From IMG/VR virus record IMGVR_UViG_3300010413_000108, positions 1 to 33,000 of that record: a stretch of 33,000 nt of DNA. One strand, given 5' to 3'. Position numbers and translations under genes: made by a program. This DNA comes from a virus. Below the pieces are notes generated by a model. It saw only the letters and a program-made list of their open reading frames with translations. It was not told the DNA's origin and ran no database searches. Positions 6,152 to 13,526 of this stretch are shown one piece after another (position 1 is the first letter of the stretch; each line of letters starts with the position of its first letter).

Positions 6152-6555
6152 AAAGTTATAAGAAGATGGAAATATCCGTAACTGACCAAAAAGGTATTCT
6201 CTGCCCTTGGTGTCCAGATAATCCGCCTATTGCTAACTGCCAGCATAATCCTTTTGCGTTGATGTCTACAATTAGACGGCAAGAAAAAGAAATGTCTATC
6301 CTGTATCGTAAAATTGATTCGCTTCTAGCAGGCAAGCAACGTTATCTATATGGACGCAAGATTGGTTCTAAGCTTAGTGAGCCTTTTATGTGTCTGTTCA
6401 CAATGGATAATGTTGGCGATATACATACTGCGCAGAGTTTAGGTTATAGCTTCGTGCATATACGCCGCTATTATAAAGATGAGCAGCCTACTCGCATCAA
6501 AATTACATTGCGTAGTTTCATTCGCGCAATGATTTCTAGTTATTTAACTGTATGA
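6148..6555 (+). CDS. Unknown protein (135 aa) with N-terminal Cys/His cluster
   Basis: A 135-residue protein coupled to the previous gene by ATGA. Near residues 18-33 it has CPWCPDNPPIANCQHNPF, a CxxC with a later Cys-His pair that looks like a small zinc site. A heptad-like helix follows (RRQEKEMSILYRKIDSLL), then a basic C-terminal half (IRRYYKDEQPTRIKITLRSF). Zinc-assisted nucleic-acid or protein binding is plausible; no family is recognised. Confidence 0.7.
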   Translation: MKSYKKMEISVTDQKGILCPWCPDNPPIANCQHNPFALMSTIRRQEKEMSILYRKIDSLLAGKQRYLYGRKIGSKLSEPFMCLFTMDNVGDIHTAQSLGYSFVHIRRYYKDEQPTRIKITLRSFIRAMISSYLTV

Positions 6556-6565
6556 GGATTTAGCT

Positions 6566-7153
6566 ATGTTGAATGAAAACGCACAAAGAGCGATATTAAT
6601 TAACTTTACTAACACAATAGCCTTACAAACAATTCCACATGCTCAATGGCAGCAAAAAGAATGGAAGGCATTTAAGGATATTGTCAGTTATTCCGCCCCG
6701 ATGATAATGGATGTTGCTGTTGAGGGACGCATCGATATTCCTGCGATGCGAGAAGCAATAAAAGATGCACAGAGTAAAGGATTACCTGATAACGCGTTAA
6801 CGTTGTTAGACACGGCATTGAAGTATAAAAAAGTGCCACTCGATAGCGTACCTAACTATGAGAATAAGGAGTTCAGTGATAAATTTACCGCAGTATGCGC
6901 CATGCTATGGGTTGACATGATAGTAGGCAATATTATTTTAAAAGGTAATGTGCCAATGACTAGCGAAGTTTGGCAATCAGTGGATGAAATACTTATTACC
7001 TTCCAGGGTTTTGGCGCCGGTACGATAGCAGGTGATATTGTTAGCTTAGACGCTGCAGATTTACCAATGATGCTTCAACTCGTTGAATTAATTGCCAACA
7101 ATGATTTAATGAGTAACGTATTACGGGACAGAGAAAGCTCTACTGTTCATTAA
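6566..7153 (+). CDS. Unknown protein (195 aa)
   Basis: A 195-residue protein beginning MLNENAQRAILINFTNTIAL, with TGAGG upstream. The sequence is mostly helical, with a hydrophobic region (FTAVCAMLWVDMIVGNIILKG, near 108-128) that is probably a buried helix rather than a membrane span. No motif of a known enzyme is visible. It is the largest product in the small-gene run before the MoxR-like gene and may belong with that group. Confidence 0.7.
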   Translation: MLNENAQRAILINFTNTIALQTIPHAQWQQKEWKAFKDIVSYSAPMIMDVAVEGRIDIPAMREAIKDAQSKGLPDNALTLLDTALKYKKVPLDSVPNYENKEFSDKFTAVCAMLWVDMIVGNIILKGNVPMTSEVWQSVDEILITFQGFGAGTIAGDIVSLDAADLPMMLQLVELIANNDLMSNVLRDRESSTVH

Positions 7154-7186
7154 TCAATTTAACTTTTATTAATCGAGGTAATAATC

Positions 7187-7504
7187 ATGTCTATTAAACT
7201 TGGAATCTTAGCCACAAAGAACATGCACAAGGCCGTTGAGCTTGCTGATAAACGGACAAAGAAACTGCATATTGCAGGTTTCCCTGCTACTGCAGAAAGC
7301 TATGGCATTTATATTGAGGGTCCGAAACATCTTGTAGAAGTTTATTTTAACTTCACAGTTAAAAGGTGGTGGATAGGCCCATCCGGGCATGAGTTTAAAC
7401 GTGAGCTACCTGAAAATGCATCGCGCAAAGAATTCTTAGATTGCATTCGCGCTTATGCTCATATGCAAGACAATCAATTTACATCCATGAAGGATGCTAA
7501 ATAA
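7187..7504 (+). CDS. Unknown protein (105 aa)
   Basis: A 105-residue basic protein beginning MSIKLGILATKNMHKAVEL. A strand-rich centre (YGIYIEGPKHLVEVYFNFTV, WWIGPSG) is flanked by helices. The binding site is CGAGGT in a relaxed version of the leader motif seen before 4225 and 5312. It is directly upstream of the MoxR-like ATPase gene. No family recognised. Confidence 0.7.
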   Translation: MSIKLGILATKNMHKAVELADKRTKKLHIAGFPATAESYGIYIEGPKHLVEVYFNFTVKRWWIGPSGHEFKRELPENASRKEFLDCIRAYAHMQDNQFTSMKDAK

Positions 7505-7539
7505 TATTCTTTAAATGTTAATTAATGAGGTAGAGTACA

Positions 7540-8802
7540 ATGGCTAGAAAAAGAACAAGAGGTGAGTTTACTAAACCGCAACTTCGCGCGATGCTTGACT
7601 ATGTAGGTGTTCCTTTTGCACAGCAACCTAAAAACGTTGGCGAGATGCAATTTGTTTTAGATAAGTATAAACAAATTGAGCCTGAACGTTATGATGAAGC
7701 GTATGCTGTTATCATTGAGCATCGTATTCCTAGTGCTGAAGCCGCATCGGAAGCAGGTGTGCCTGCCGAAGTGTTTAAAGACTTTAGTAAGTTCTTAGAT
7801 GAAATGCGCCAGGAGTTTAACGAAAAGACTGCATTGCAAATGGCTACTACTGCCAGCGAAAAGTTGCTTATGATTGATCAAGCGATTACGCGCATGGAAG
7901 AGAAGTCCTTAGCAATGGCAAAGGCTGCCATTGATGAGGCTGCCAAACAATTCCGTACAGTGCGCGTCTCGCGAGGTAAAGTAAACGGTAAACCTGTTAA
8001 AGGACCTATTCCAAAAGTGTTCGACAGAATAGTGCAGCTCGCTAATCAGCGTAAGAACATTTTAATGGTAGGCCCTACTGGCTGCGGCAAGACGCATTTG
8101 GCCGGCATCGTTGCAGAGGCATTAGAGTTAGACTATGCCTCGCAATCCTGCTCTGAGGGCATGAATGAGTCTGCATTAACAGGCTGGTTATTACCGTTAG
8201 AAAAGAACGGACAGTTTGTTTATGTCAGCAGCGAGTTTGTTCGTATATACGAAAACGGTGGCGTGTTTCTGTTTGATGAAATAGATGCTAGTGATCCTAA
8301 TGTGCTAGTGTTTATGAACCAAGCTATTGCACAAGATCATTTCTTCCTACCCCAGCGGCACACTCAGCCTCGTGTGCAGAAGCATAAAGACTTTGTAGCT
8401 ATTGCTGCCGGCAATACTTTTGGCGCTGGTGCTGACGCTATGTTTGTAGGGCGTAACCAATTGGATGAAGCTACGCTAAACCGCTTTAAAATTGGTACTG
8501 TATATATGGACTACGATGAAAACGTAGAGCGCACACTTATTGCCGCACGCAATGAGAAAGTCTACGACTGGTGTCTTGCAATACGCAAAGCAATTGACAG
8601 TCACCGCCTACGCCGTAGTATGTCAACGCGCAATATGATTGACGCTGTTGACATGATTGAGGGTGAAGGCTGGAAATTGCAGGAAGTTGCGGAAGGCTAC
8701 TTTGCAGACTGGTCTCGGGAGGAGTTACAAGTTATTCGCAGTGAATTAATGGAAGCGAATAATAAGGCTGCTGAGACTGTAACTGTAGGAGGGATGCAAT
8801 AA
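7540..8802 (+). CDS. MoxR/CobS-like AAA+ ATPase
   Basis: A 420-residue protein with an AAA+ module in the second half: Walker A GPTGCGKT (178-185), Walker B VFLFDEID (242-249), sensor-1 Asn292 in AIAAGNTFG, and a probable arginine-finger region with DEATLNRF (309-316). The architecture and spacing fit the MoxR/CobS group, which works as a ring remodeller together with a VWA-type partner. Residues 1-140 are a phage-specific helical extension with a likely coiled coil (MIDQAITRMEEKSLAMAKAA). The stop overlaps the next start as TAATG, coupling it to the probable VWA-like partner. Its target in the phage cycle is unknown. Confidence 0.85.
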   Translation: MARKRTRGEFTKPQLRAMLDYVGVPFAQQPKNVGEMQFVLDKYKQIEPERYDEAYAVIIEHRIPSAEAASEAGVPAEVFKDFSKFLDEMRQEFNEKTALQMATTASEKLLMIDQAITRMEEKSLAMAKAAIDEAAKQFRTVRVSRGKVNGKPVKGPIPKVFDRIVQLANQRKNILMVGPTGCGKTHLAGIVAEALELDYASQSCSEGMNESALTGWLLPLEKNGQFVYVSSEFVRIYENGGVFLFDEIDASDPNVLVFMNQAIAQDHFFLPQRHTQPRVQKHKDFVAIAAGNTFGAGADAMFVGRNQLDEATLNRFKIGTVYMDYDENVERTLIAARNEKVYDWCLAIRKAIDSHRLRRSMSTRNMIDAVDMIEGEGWKLQEVAEGYFADWSREELQVIRSELMEANNKAAETVTVGGMQ

Positions 8803-9716
8803 TGGAAACGGTAATGGTAGATGATATAAATCGTATAACATCTGTACACTTTGATAGTATGCACGATTTGTTAGAGTTTAAACCAACGGAATGCAACCGT
8901 ACCACTTTTGGCTCGCGTATTGATAGCAATACAAAAGGCACTAGCTGGTATGGCCCAGGTAATCACAGTAGCCATGATGTCATTAAACATGCGTATGAAG
9001 GCTGGTTAGAAGGTTATGCTGAGTTGTCTAATATGCTTAATAAGCTTGATGCCACTGGTCATGCTAAAGAGGAAATGGCTAAAATATCTAAACGTAGACG
9101 CAAGCGTTACAAGTCTAACCAAGGATATGAAGTCGACATACATGCGATTAACCAAGGACGGTTAGATCGTGCATGGACCAATATACGCAGGCAGGTTGTT
9201 GACGCAAGACATAAGCTGATAACAGTTATGATTGACGTAGGAGGCACGGCAGGCGAAGATGTTTTTGCCAGTTTGTGGCGTGCTGCCGTAGCCGTAAAAT
9301 TAACGGATGCGTTGATTAGCGCAGGCAAGAGCGTGCGCATTGTTGTTGGTAGTTATGCAGTCGGCGTATATGACAGTCACCCCGGCTACAGAACAACCAC
9401 GTCGATTGTTGTTAAGCAATACAATGAGCCTCTTTCCTTAGAACGGCTTGCTGGTATGGCACACTTAGGCTTTCACCGTGTGTTTAATTTCAAAGCTAGA
9501 GCTGCACACTATTGGAAATGCTCTTATGGTTATGGCGCTAGTACAAACGGACTTGATAGGAAGGAGAATATTCCACTTCAATTTAGGCAGGACTTAGAGG
9601 AGGGCTACACAGAATACGTTTATCTATCACGCTCACGTAACATGGCCTCAGCTCAGCAGAGCATGAAATCTGCACTGCAACAATTACACATGGGAGACGA
9701 TAATGCACATTCATAA
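8802..9716 (+). CDS. Probable VWA/CobT-like partner of the MoxR-like ATPase
   Basis: A 304-residue protein translationally coupled to the AAA+ gene (TAATG, GGAGGG upstream). A basic linker (KISKRRRKRYKSNQGYEVD, about 95-112) precedes a Rossmann-like section: a strand-Asp-Gly motif (ITVMIDVGGTAGEDV), a helix, and another strand (SVRIVVGSYAV). A VWA domain would carry DxSxS at this point; here the metal site reads D-V-G-G-T and so looks degenerate. The N-terminal part includes a helix ending in GWLEGYAEL. Pairing with a MoxR ATPase is the usual genomic setting of VWA proteins, and phages often carry such a pair. The assignment rests on context plus weak motifs. Confidence 0.55.
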   Translation: METVMVDDINRITSVHFDSMHDLLEFKPTECNRTTFGSRIDSNTKGTSWYGPGNHSSHDVIKHAYEGWLEGYAELSNMLNKLDATGHAKEEMAKISKRRRKRYKSNQGYEVDIHAINQGRLDRAWTNIRRQVVDARHKLITVMIDVGGTAGEDVFASLWRAAVAVKLTDALISAGKSVRIVVGSYAVGVYDSHPGYRTTTSIVVKQYNEPLSLERLAGMAHLGFHRVFNFKARAAHYWKCSYGYGASTNGLDRKENIPLQFRQDLEEGYTEYVYLSRSRNMASAQQSMKSALQQLHMGDDNAHS

Positions 9717-10275
9717 TACAAGAGCTCTGCTGATACAGCGCATCTTAGATGGTTTGAAAGACGACTATCTAGATGTGCTTGAAAAGAATGCTGAGAGAGT
9801 TAAAAGCTATCCAGTATGGAAAGCAATACAACAACGTCGTAAAAACATCAAACTAGAGAAATTGGGGGTGATTGATAAATCCTATACTGAACCGAAGCTA
9901 GCTACATGGATTAGATTAGGCGCACATGTAGGCACCGATGTACTATGTATTGAATCTGTAGGTCGTATGTTAGAAAGTTTTATTTCTAAATATAATGGGG
10001 CACAGAACATTGAAACGTTTGACTATGCCCACATACGTTGTAATTCAGTTGACATAACGTCGGGCGATTATAAATGTGAGGCCTTTACAGACATTGGCAC
10101 TGAAGGCTCTCACTTTGTACGTTTTACCGCAGGATGCGATATAATGGGGCGGCATTACTGGCGTGTCACATTATACTACGCAACAAATCGCATATTCGGT
10201 GAAGCTAAATTTGATGACGAGCAACAGGCTATACAAGCCACAATGGAGGTAATCAAAGATGAGTGTCTCGTCTAA
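9703..10275 (+). CDS. Unknown protein (190 aa)
   Basis: A 190-residue protein whose ATG lies 14 bases inside the preceding gene, with GGGAG five bases upstream. A basic helical N-terminus (WKAIQQRRKNIKLEKLG) is followed by a beta-rich C-terminal half (SHFVRFTAGCDIMGRHYWRV, near 145-165). No known motif. The overlap means it is made together with the MoxR-like and VWA-like pair. Confidence 0.7.
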   Translation: MHIHNTRALLIQRILDGLKDDYLDVLEKNAERVKSYPVWKAIQQRRKNIKLEKLGVIDKSYTEPKLATWIRLGAHVGTDVLCIESVGRMLESFISKYNGAQNIETFDYAHIRCNSVDITSGDYKCEAFTDIGTEGSHFVRFTAGCDIMGRHYWRVTLYYATNRIFGEAKFDDEQQAIQATMEVIKDECLV

Positions 10276-10498
10276 TGCAACGGGTGTCCAAGCCCTAATA
10301 AAACCGATTGTCAGAAAATATCGATTTCAAATCAATAGTGGATGGCAATTAACTATGACGTCAGTAACCAGAGATCTTATTCTTCGTGGGGAGGATAATG
10401 ATTTCATACGTGCCGTGATTCTTGAGCTCTTTGGACAATATCGAGAGAATCGGCAGATTAATAGAGTTCGACGAACAGTGAGTACCAAACATTGCTAA
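10259..10498 (+). CDS. Small unknown basic protein (79 aa)
   Basis: This 79-residue protein overlaps the end of the preceding gene by 17 bases. GGAGG lies nine bases before the ATG. It is basic and ends with RENRQINRVRRTVSTKHC. No family recognised. It is the last gene of the MoxR-like operon. Confidence 0.6.
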   Translation: MSVSSNATGVQALIKPIVRKYRFQINSGWQLTMTSVTRDLILRGEDNDFIRAVILELFGQYRENRQINRVRRTVSTKHC

Positions 10499-10574
10499 CC
10501 GCAGGTGCTTATATTAGAGTCGCTCTACTTGTTGTAACTTTCACAATTAACTTCTAATTAGAGGAATTGACAAA

Positions 10575-11306
10575 ATGGCTGAATCCAAAAAAGAAACCGC
10601 AAAAACGGAAGAACTCACTCCTGTACAGATGTGTGAGCGTATGCACGCGAAGGGGATGAATGAAGACGATATTATTGAGGCACTGGCGAAAAACGCAGGT
10701 CTCAGTATTATGAAGGCGGTTAGCGCATACAAGAAATTCCAAAAAGAAGCCGGCCTTGTTATGAGCAAGGAAGAACGGACACAGAAGATTACAGATACAA
10801 TCGCTCCGTTCGTTGATAAGAAAACCAAGACAGTGGACCTGGAAAAAGCACTCGCTGCCGTTGCCGCTGAATTGGATGTTACTGAAAGTTCTGCCAAAGG
10901 ACACATTCGCCGCTATTGCAAGGCAGAGGGCATTGAAATGCCAACTCGCACTGTAATGAGTGAGGATGATCTGAAACCGTACATCGCATCTGTTGAAAAG
11001 GCCAAGAAAGCTGGTGAAAAGAAAGCTGACACTGTCGCTGGTCTGATGAATGGTTTCAAGTTGGACGAAAAGGCAGCGAAACGTATCTACTCCCGTGTAT
11101 GCAAGCTGAAGGGCCTTACCTCAGCGCGCGCTTCCCTTGATAACGGCCCTGTTATCGAGTTTCTGAAAAAGAACGCTGCGAAATTTACGTCGAAAGACAA
11201 GTTCGTCGAAATGATGCAGAAGAATTTCAAGGAAATGGCGCCGAGCACCGCTCGAAGCTATTGGAAGCTGTATCAGTTTACTCTCGAGTTCAATAACGCG
11301 AAGTAA
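10575..11306 (+). CDS. Four-repeat helical protein, probably DNA-binding and abundant
   Basis: A 243-residue Lys-rich protein built from four related helical units of about 50-60 residues. The cores are DDIIEALAKNAGLSIMKAVS (near 26), VDLEKALAAVAAELDVTESS, a third unit with GFKLDEKAAKRIYSRVCKLK, and a fourth with APSTARSYWKLYQF. Each looks like a helix-turn-helix with a conserved final aromatic or Cys position. Codon choice differs from the neighbours, with CTG for Leu often used, and the gene has its own strong terminator, which suggests high expression. It lies next to a GC-rich repeat block, so a role in binding or organising phage DNA is reasonable but unproven. Confidence 0.7.
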   Translation: MAESKKETAKTEELTPVQMCERMHAKGMNEDDIIEALAKNAGLSIMKAVSAYKKFQKEAGLVMSKEERTQKITDTIAPFVDKKTKTVDLEKALAAVAAELDVTESSAKGHIRRYCKAEGIEMPTRTVMSEDDLKPYIASVEKAKKAGEKKADTVAGLMNGFKLDEKAAKRIYSRVCKLKGLTSARASLDNGPVIEFLKKNAAKFTSKDKFVEMMQKNFKEMAPSTARSYWKLYQFTLEFNNAK

Positions 11307-11347
11307 AAGCAACCTAGCATCAACTCCTCCTGCATCTGCAGGTACTC

Positions 11348-11377
11348 GGGGTGACGTTTCGCGTCACCCCTTTTTTT
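11348..11377 (+). terminator. Strong rho-independent terminator after the four-repeat gene
   Basis: GGGGTGACG (11348-11356) and CGTCACCCC (11362-11370) form a perfect 9-bp stem with a 5-base loop, followed by seven T. It separates the early rightward transcripts from the queD operon. Confidence 0.9.
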
Positions 11378-11393
11378 CTGACTGTCAGAAACG

Positions 11394-11660
11394 CCTGTCC
11401 GCTGCACTAGCACGCGCAAGTCCAGCTGCCACAGCATACGCCACAGCACGTAAGCACTAGCACGCATGAGCTAGCTAGCACGTACTAGCGCAAGCTGCCA
11501 GGGGCTTGTAATGCGCTGTGGCAGCGACCTCTGGCAGTAGGGCTCATTGGGGCGTGGCACAGCTTGCCACAGCTCCCTGGAGCTAGGACCCGCTGGCAAG
11601 CTACGCCAGGCCTCGCTTACGGCGTGCTCCAGGGCTCTCCGAGCGTCTGGCAGCACAGTT
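11394..11660. repeat. GC-rich block of short repeats, candidate replication origin
   Basis: A non-coding block, clearly richer in GC than the genes around it. CTAGCACG occurs three times and TGCCA/TGGCA elements, often extended to TGCCACAG or CTGTGGCA, occur at least eight times in both orientations. AGCTAGCTAGC adds a local palindrome. Its position between a terminator and a promoter, next to a probable DNA-binding protein gene, fits an origin or a protein-loading site; a structured RNA is the other possibility. No open frame here has a ribosome binding site. Confidence 0.45.
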
Positions 11661-11672
11661 CAAAGCACCTAG

Positions 11673-11706
11673 AATCAATGACTTAGCGATGTCTGAAAAA
11701 CAGACA
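11673..11706 (+). promoter_or_regulatory. Operator-like block: conserved 14-mer and perfect dyad
   Basis: AATCAATGACTTAG (11673-11686) is the exact reverse complement of 3237-3250. TGTCTGAAAAACAGACA (11690-11706) is a perfect dyad, with its near copy at 3210-3226. Both occur in the same order upstream of the outward-facing operons. Likely a regulator binding region. Confidence 0.6.
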
Positions 11707-11767
11707 ATTTTGAGGCCTGCTGCATAGTGCTGAGGCAGTGCATAACACGCACTGACAATTGGCGCTT

Positions 11768-11809
11768 GCGGTACCAACGCTATGCTGTGCGCTCATGCTT
11801 GTTTATAGT
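11768..11809 (+). promoter_or_regulatory. Candidate promoter of the queD operon with shared 15-bp element
   Basis: GCGGTACCAACGCTA (11768-11782) lies 21 bases before TATAGT (11804-11809). The same 15-mer is 22 bases before TATACT in the leftward control region. No good -35 matches TATAGT. An alternative sigma70-like pair is TTGGCG with TATGCT at about 11759-11786. The leader to queD would be about 35 bases. Confidence 0.5.
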
Positions 11810-11846
11810 ATGCGCAACCTAACAAGCTTAATAACAAGGAGCTCAC

Positions 11847-12440
11847 ATGATAATCCGTAAACTCTATAAGTTCGAGGCCGCGCATATCGTACGCGATTGC
11901 TCCTCGCGACGATGTTCACATTCGATACATGGGCATTCATACTTAGTCGAATTTCTTCTAACAGCACAAAATCTTGATGATGCTGGAATGATTATCGATT
12001 TTGGTTTGCTTAAAAGTAATCTTGGCACTTTTGCTGATAGTTTCGATCATGCACTTATGGTTTGGAATGAAGATGAAGTTGCTAAAAAAGTGGCTATGGA
12101 TTCCAGTGAGCGGGTTGTATACAGTCCATATAACCTAACAGCTGAGAACATGTCAAAGATGTTTTTCATGGGCGCAATGGGCATACTCAACTCCTGTGAG
12201 TTTCAACATAACGAAGATAATGTTCAAGTACATTCCGTAATTGTACATGAAACTACCACTGGTTATGCGCAATGCTTTGAGGAAGATATTTCTTTTATGG
12301 ATATCAAGCGTTGGCAGGAAATTGCTTTTTCTTCCCGTATACGCGATGACTGGAAAGATACTTCACTCGGTCGTTATATACGCCAGGTTGCTGTTACTAA
12401 TGAAGAGCGTATTCCTCTTATACTTCCAAAAGAGGTATAA
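11847..12440 (+). CDS. queD: QueD-like 6-carboxy-tetrahydropterin synthase
   Basis: QueD converts dihydroneopterin triphosphate, the FolE product, to 6-carboxy-5,6,7,8-tetrahydropterin, the second step toward preQ0. Zinc ligands are visible as His13 (FEAAHIV) and His28/His30 (IHGHSY). Cys23 precedes them as the likely catalytic Cys, with Asp67-His68 (SFDHAL) and Glu135 (VHETTTG) completing the usual active-site set; NLTAENMSKMF is the family helix. At 197 residues it is longer than typical QueD because of a C-terminal extension of about 50 residues after residue 145. GGAG precedes the ATG. It is the first gene of the rightward replication and modification operon, with queE following. Confidence 0.9.
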   Translation: MIIRKLYKFEAAHIVRDCSSRRCSHSIHGHSYLVEFLLTAQNLDDAGMIIDFGLLKSNLGTFADSFDHALMVWNEDEVAKKVAMDSSERVVYSPYNLTAENMSKMFFMGAMGILNSCEFQHNEDNVQVHSVIVHETTTGYAQCFEEDISFMDIKRWQEIAFSSRIRDDWKDTSLGRYIRQVAVTNEERIPLILPKEV

Positions 12441-12441
12441 C

Positions 12442-13128
12442 ATGACAGACATAAACGTACAGCTACCGACTAAACAAGACTTGACGCGCGATGGCGTGAG
12501 CAAGCCACTGCGTATCAAAGAAATTTTCTTTAGTATACAAGGTGAAGGTCCTTTTGCTGGTGTGCCTGCCACTTTTATTCGATTAGGTGGTTGCAACTTA
12601 CGCTGCACATGGTGTGATACTAATTACACTGCTGATCTCGAAGAAATGATGGTTGACGCAATCGTAGTACAAATGCGTTCACCTCTTGTCGTACTAACAG
12701 GTGGTGAACCATTTGCGCAGAATATTTCCCCACTTGTTGAAAAGCTGTTAGACGCAGGACATGCTGTTCAGATTGAAACTAACGGCACTTTATCAGTGCC
12801 TGCCTTTGCCTGGGATGAAGTTACTGTAGTCGTATCCCCTAAAGTAGGTGGCTTAAGCAAAGCAATTCAACGTCATGCAATTTATTATAAGTATGTCGTT
12901 GGCGCTGAAGATGCTAAGAGCGAGGATGGCTTGCCTACCGTTGTTACACAAGAGAAGGCAGGTGTTCCTGCACGTCCTGCCAATGATCACGCAGTTATCT
13001 ATGTCATGCCTCGTGATGATAAAGATATGGCACGGAACACTGCAAATCAAATCGCAGCGATGCATATAGCGCAGAAACACGGTTATATTCTAAGCCTGCA
13101 ATTACATAAAATCTTAGGAGCAAGATAA
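12442..13128 (+). CDS. queE: QueE, 7-carboxy-7-deazaguanine synthase (radical SAM)
   Basis: QueE rearranges carboxy-tetrahydropterin to 7-carboxy-7-deazaguanine using S-adenosylmethionine and a 4Fe-4S cluster. The cluster ligands Cys51, Cys55 and Cys58 are in GGCNLRCTWCDT, the SAM-binding TGGEP is at 86-90, and the substrate-end motif FFSIQGEGPFAG is at about 29-40. The frame is open to 12241, but AGAGGT before ATG 12442 and the family-like N-terminus fix the start, one base after the queD stop. Length 228 residues is normal. Its stop overlaps the next ATG (TAATG). Confidence 0.93.
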   Translation: MTDINVQLPTKQDLTRDGVSKPLRIKEIFFSIQGEGPFAGVPATFIRLGGCNLRCTWCDTNYTADLEEMMVDAIVVQMRSPLVVLTGGEPFAQNISPLVEKLLDAGHAVQIETNGTLSVPAFAWDEVTVVVSPKVGGLSKAIQRHAIYYKYVVGAEDAKSEDGLPTVVTQEKAGVPARPANDHAVIYVMPRDDKDMARNTANQIAAMHIAQKHGYILSLQLHKILGAR

Positions 13129-13490
13129 TGACTGAAGAAGAGTTTGCAGAGTGGACCACACTCCAAGCCCAATTGAAGGATATTAAAACACGCGAAGCCG
13201 TGTTGCGTAAAAAACTTGTCGCTTCGGTAAAAGAAGACAAATATGCTACAGGTACTTTCCATTACAAAATCTTCGGCAAGAAAATAAAAGTCGCGCAACA
13301 AGATACAATTAAGCTTGATGACACAATGCTTAAAACATTGTGGGGTGAATTGACTGACGAGGAAAAGGATTGCATCGAGAATGTGCCTAAACTTATTAAG
13401 AAAAAATACAACGCATTGCCAAACGATTGTCTCATGAAAATGGAAGTTACTGTACGCAATCTGTCTATGCCTACAGTTACATTAGAATAG
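13128..13490 (+). CDS. Unknown phage protein (120 aa) with N-terminal coiled coil
   Basis: A 120-residue protein coupled to queE by TAATG. A charged helix (FAEWTTLQAQLKDIKTREAV) leads into a mixed part and a C-terminus with YNALPNDCLMKMEV and MPTVTLE. The layout resembles a small phage family often found next to recombination genes, but I cannot name it with certainty. A GC hairpin follows the stop. Confidence 0.7.
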   Translation: MTEEEFAEWTTLQAQLKDIKTREAVLRKKLVASVKEDKYATGTFHYKIFGKKIKVAQQDTIKLDDTMLKTLWGELTDEEKDCIENVPKLIKKKYNALPNDCLMKMEVTVRNLSMPTVTLE

Positions 13491-13501
13491 CATTTCAACC
13501 G

Positions 13502-13522
13502 GCCCCCTATTCAGCTGGGGGC
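13502..13522 (+). promoter_or_regulatory. RNA hairpin between the 13128 and 13552 genes
   Basis: GCCCCC (13502-13507) and GGGGGC (13517-13522) form a 6-bp GC stem with a 9-base loop. It is followed by TTAACTCAC and not a T-run, so it is more likely an RNA-processing or stability element, or a weak attenuator, than a terminator. Confidence 0.5.
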
Positions 13523-13526
13523 TTAA

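Noticed and set aside
10499-10574. Promoter for the four-repeat protein
   Set aside because: TTGTAA and TAATTA at 17-base spacing are too weak to report as a feature.
11471-11656. Open frame of 61 codons on the minus strand inside the GC-rich block
   Set aside because: No ribosome binding site, biased composition explained by the repeats, and no coupling to a neighbour.
12241-12441. N-terminal extension of QueE inside queD
   Set aside because: Shadow of queD; the ATG at 12442 has AGAGGT and gives the normal family length.
13502-13522. Terminator between the 13128 and 13552 genes
   Set aside because: The GC hairpin lacks a following T-run, so it is listed only as a hairpin.
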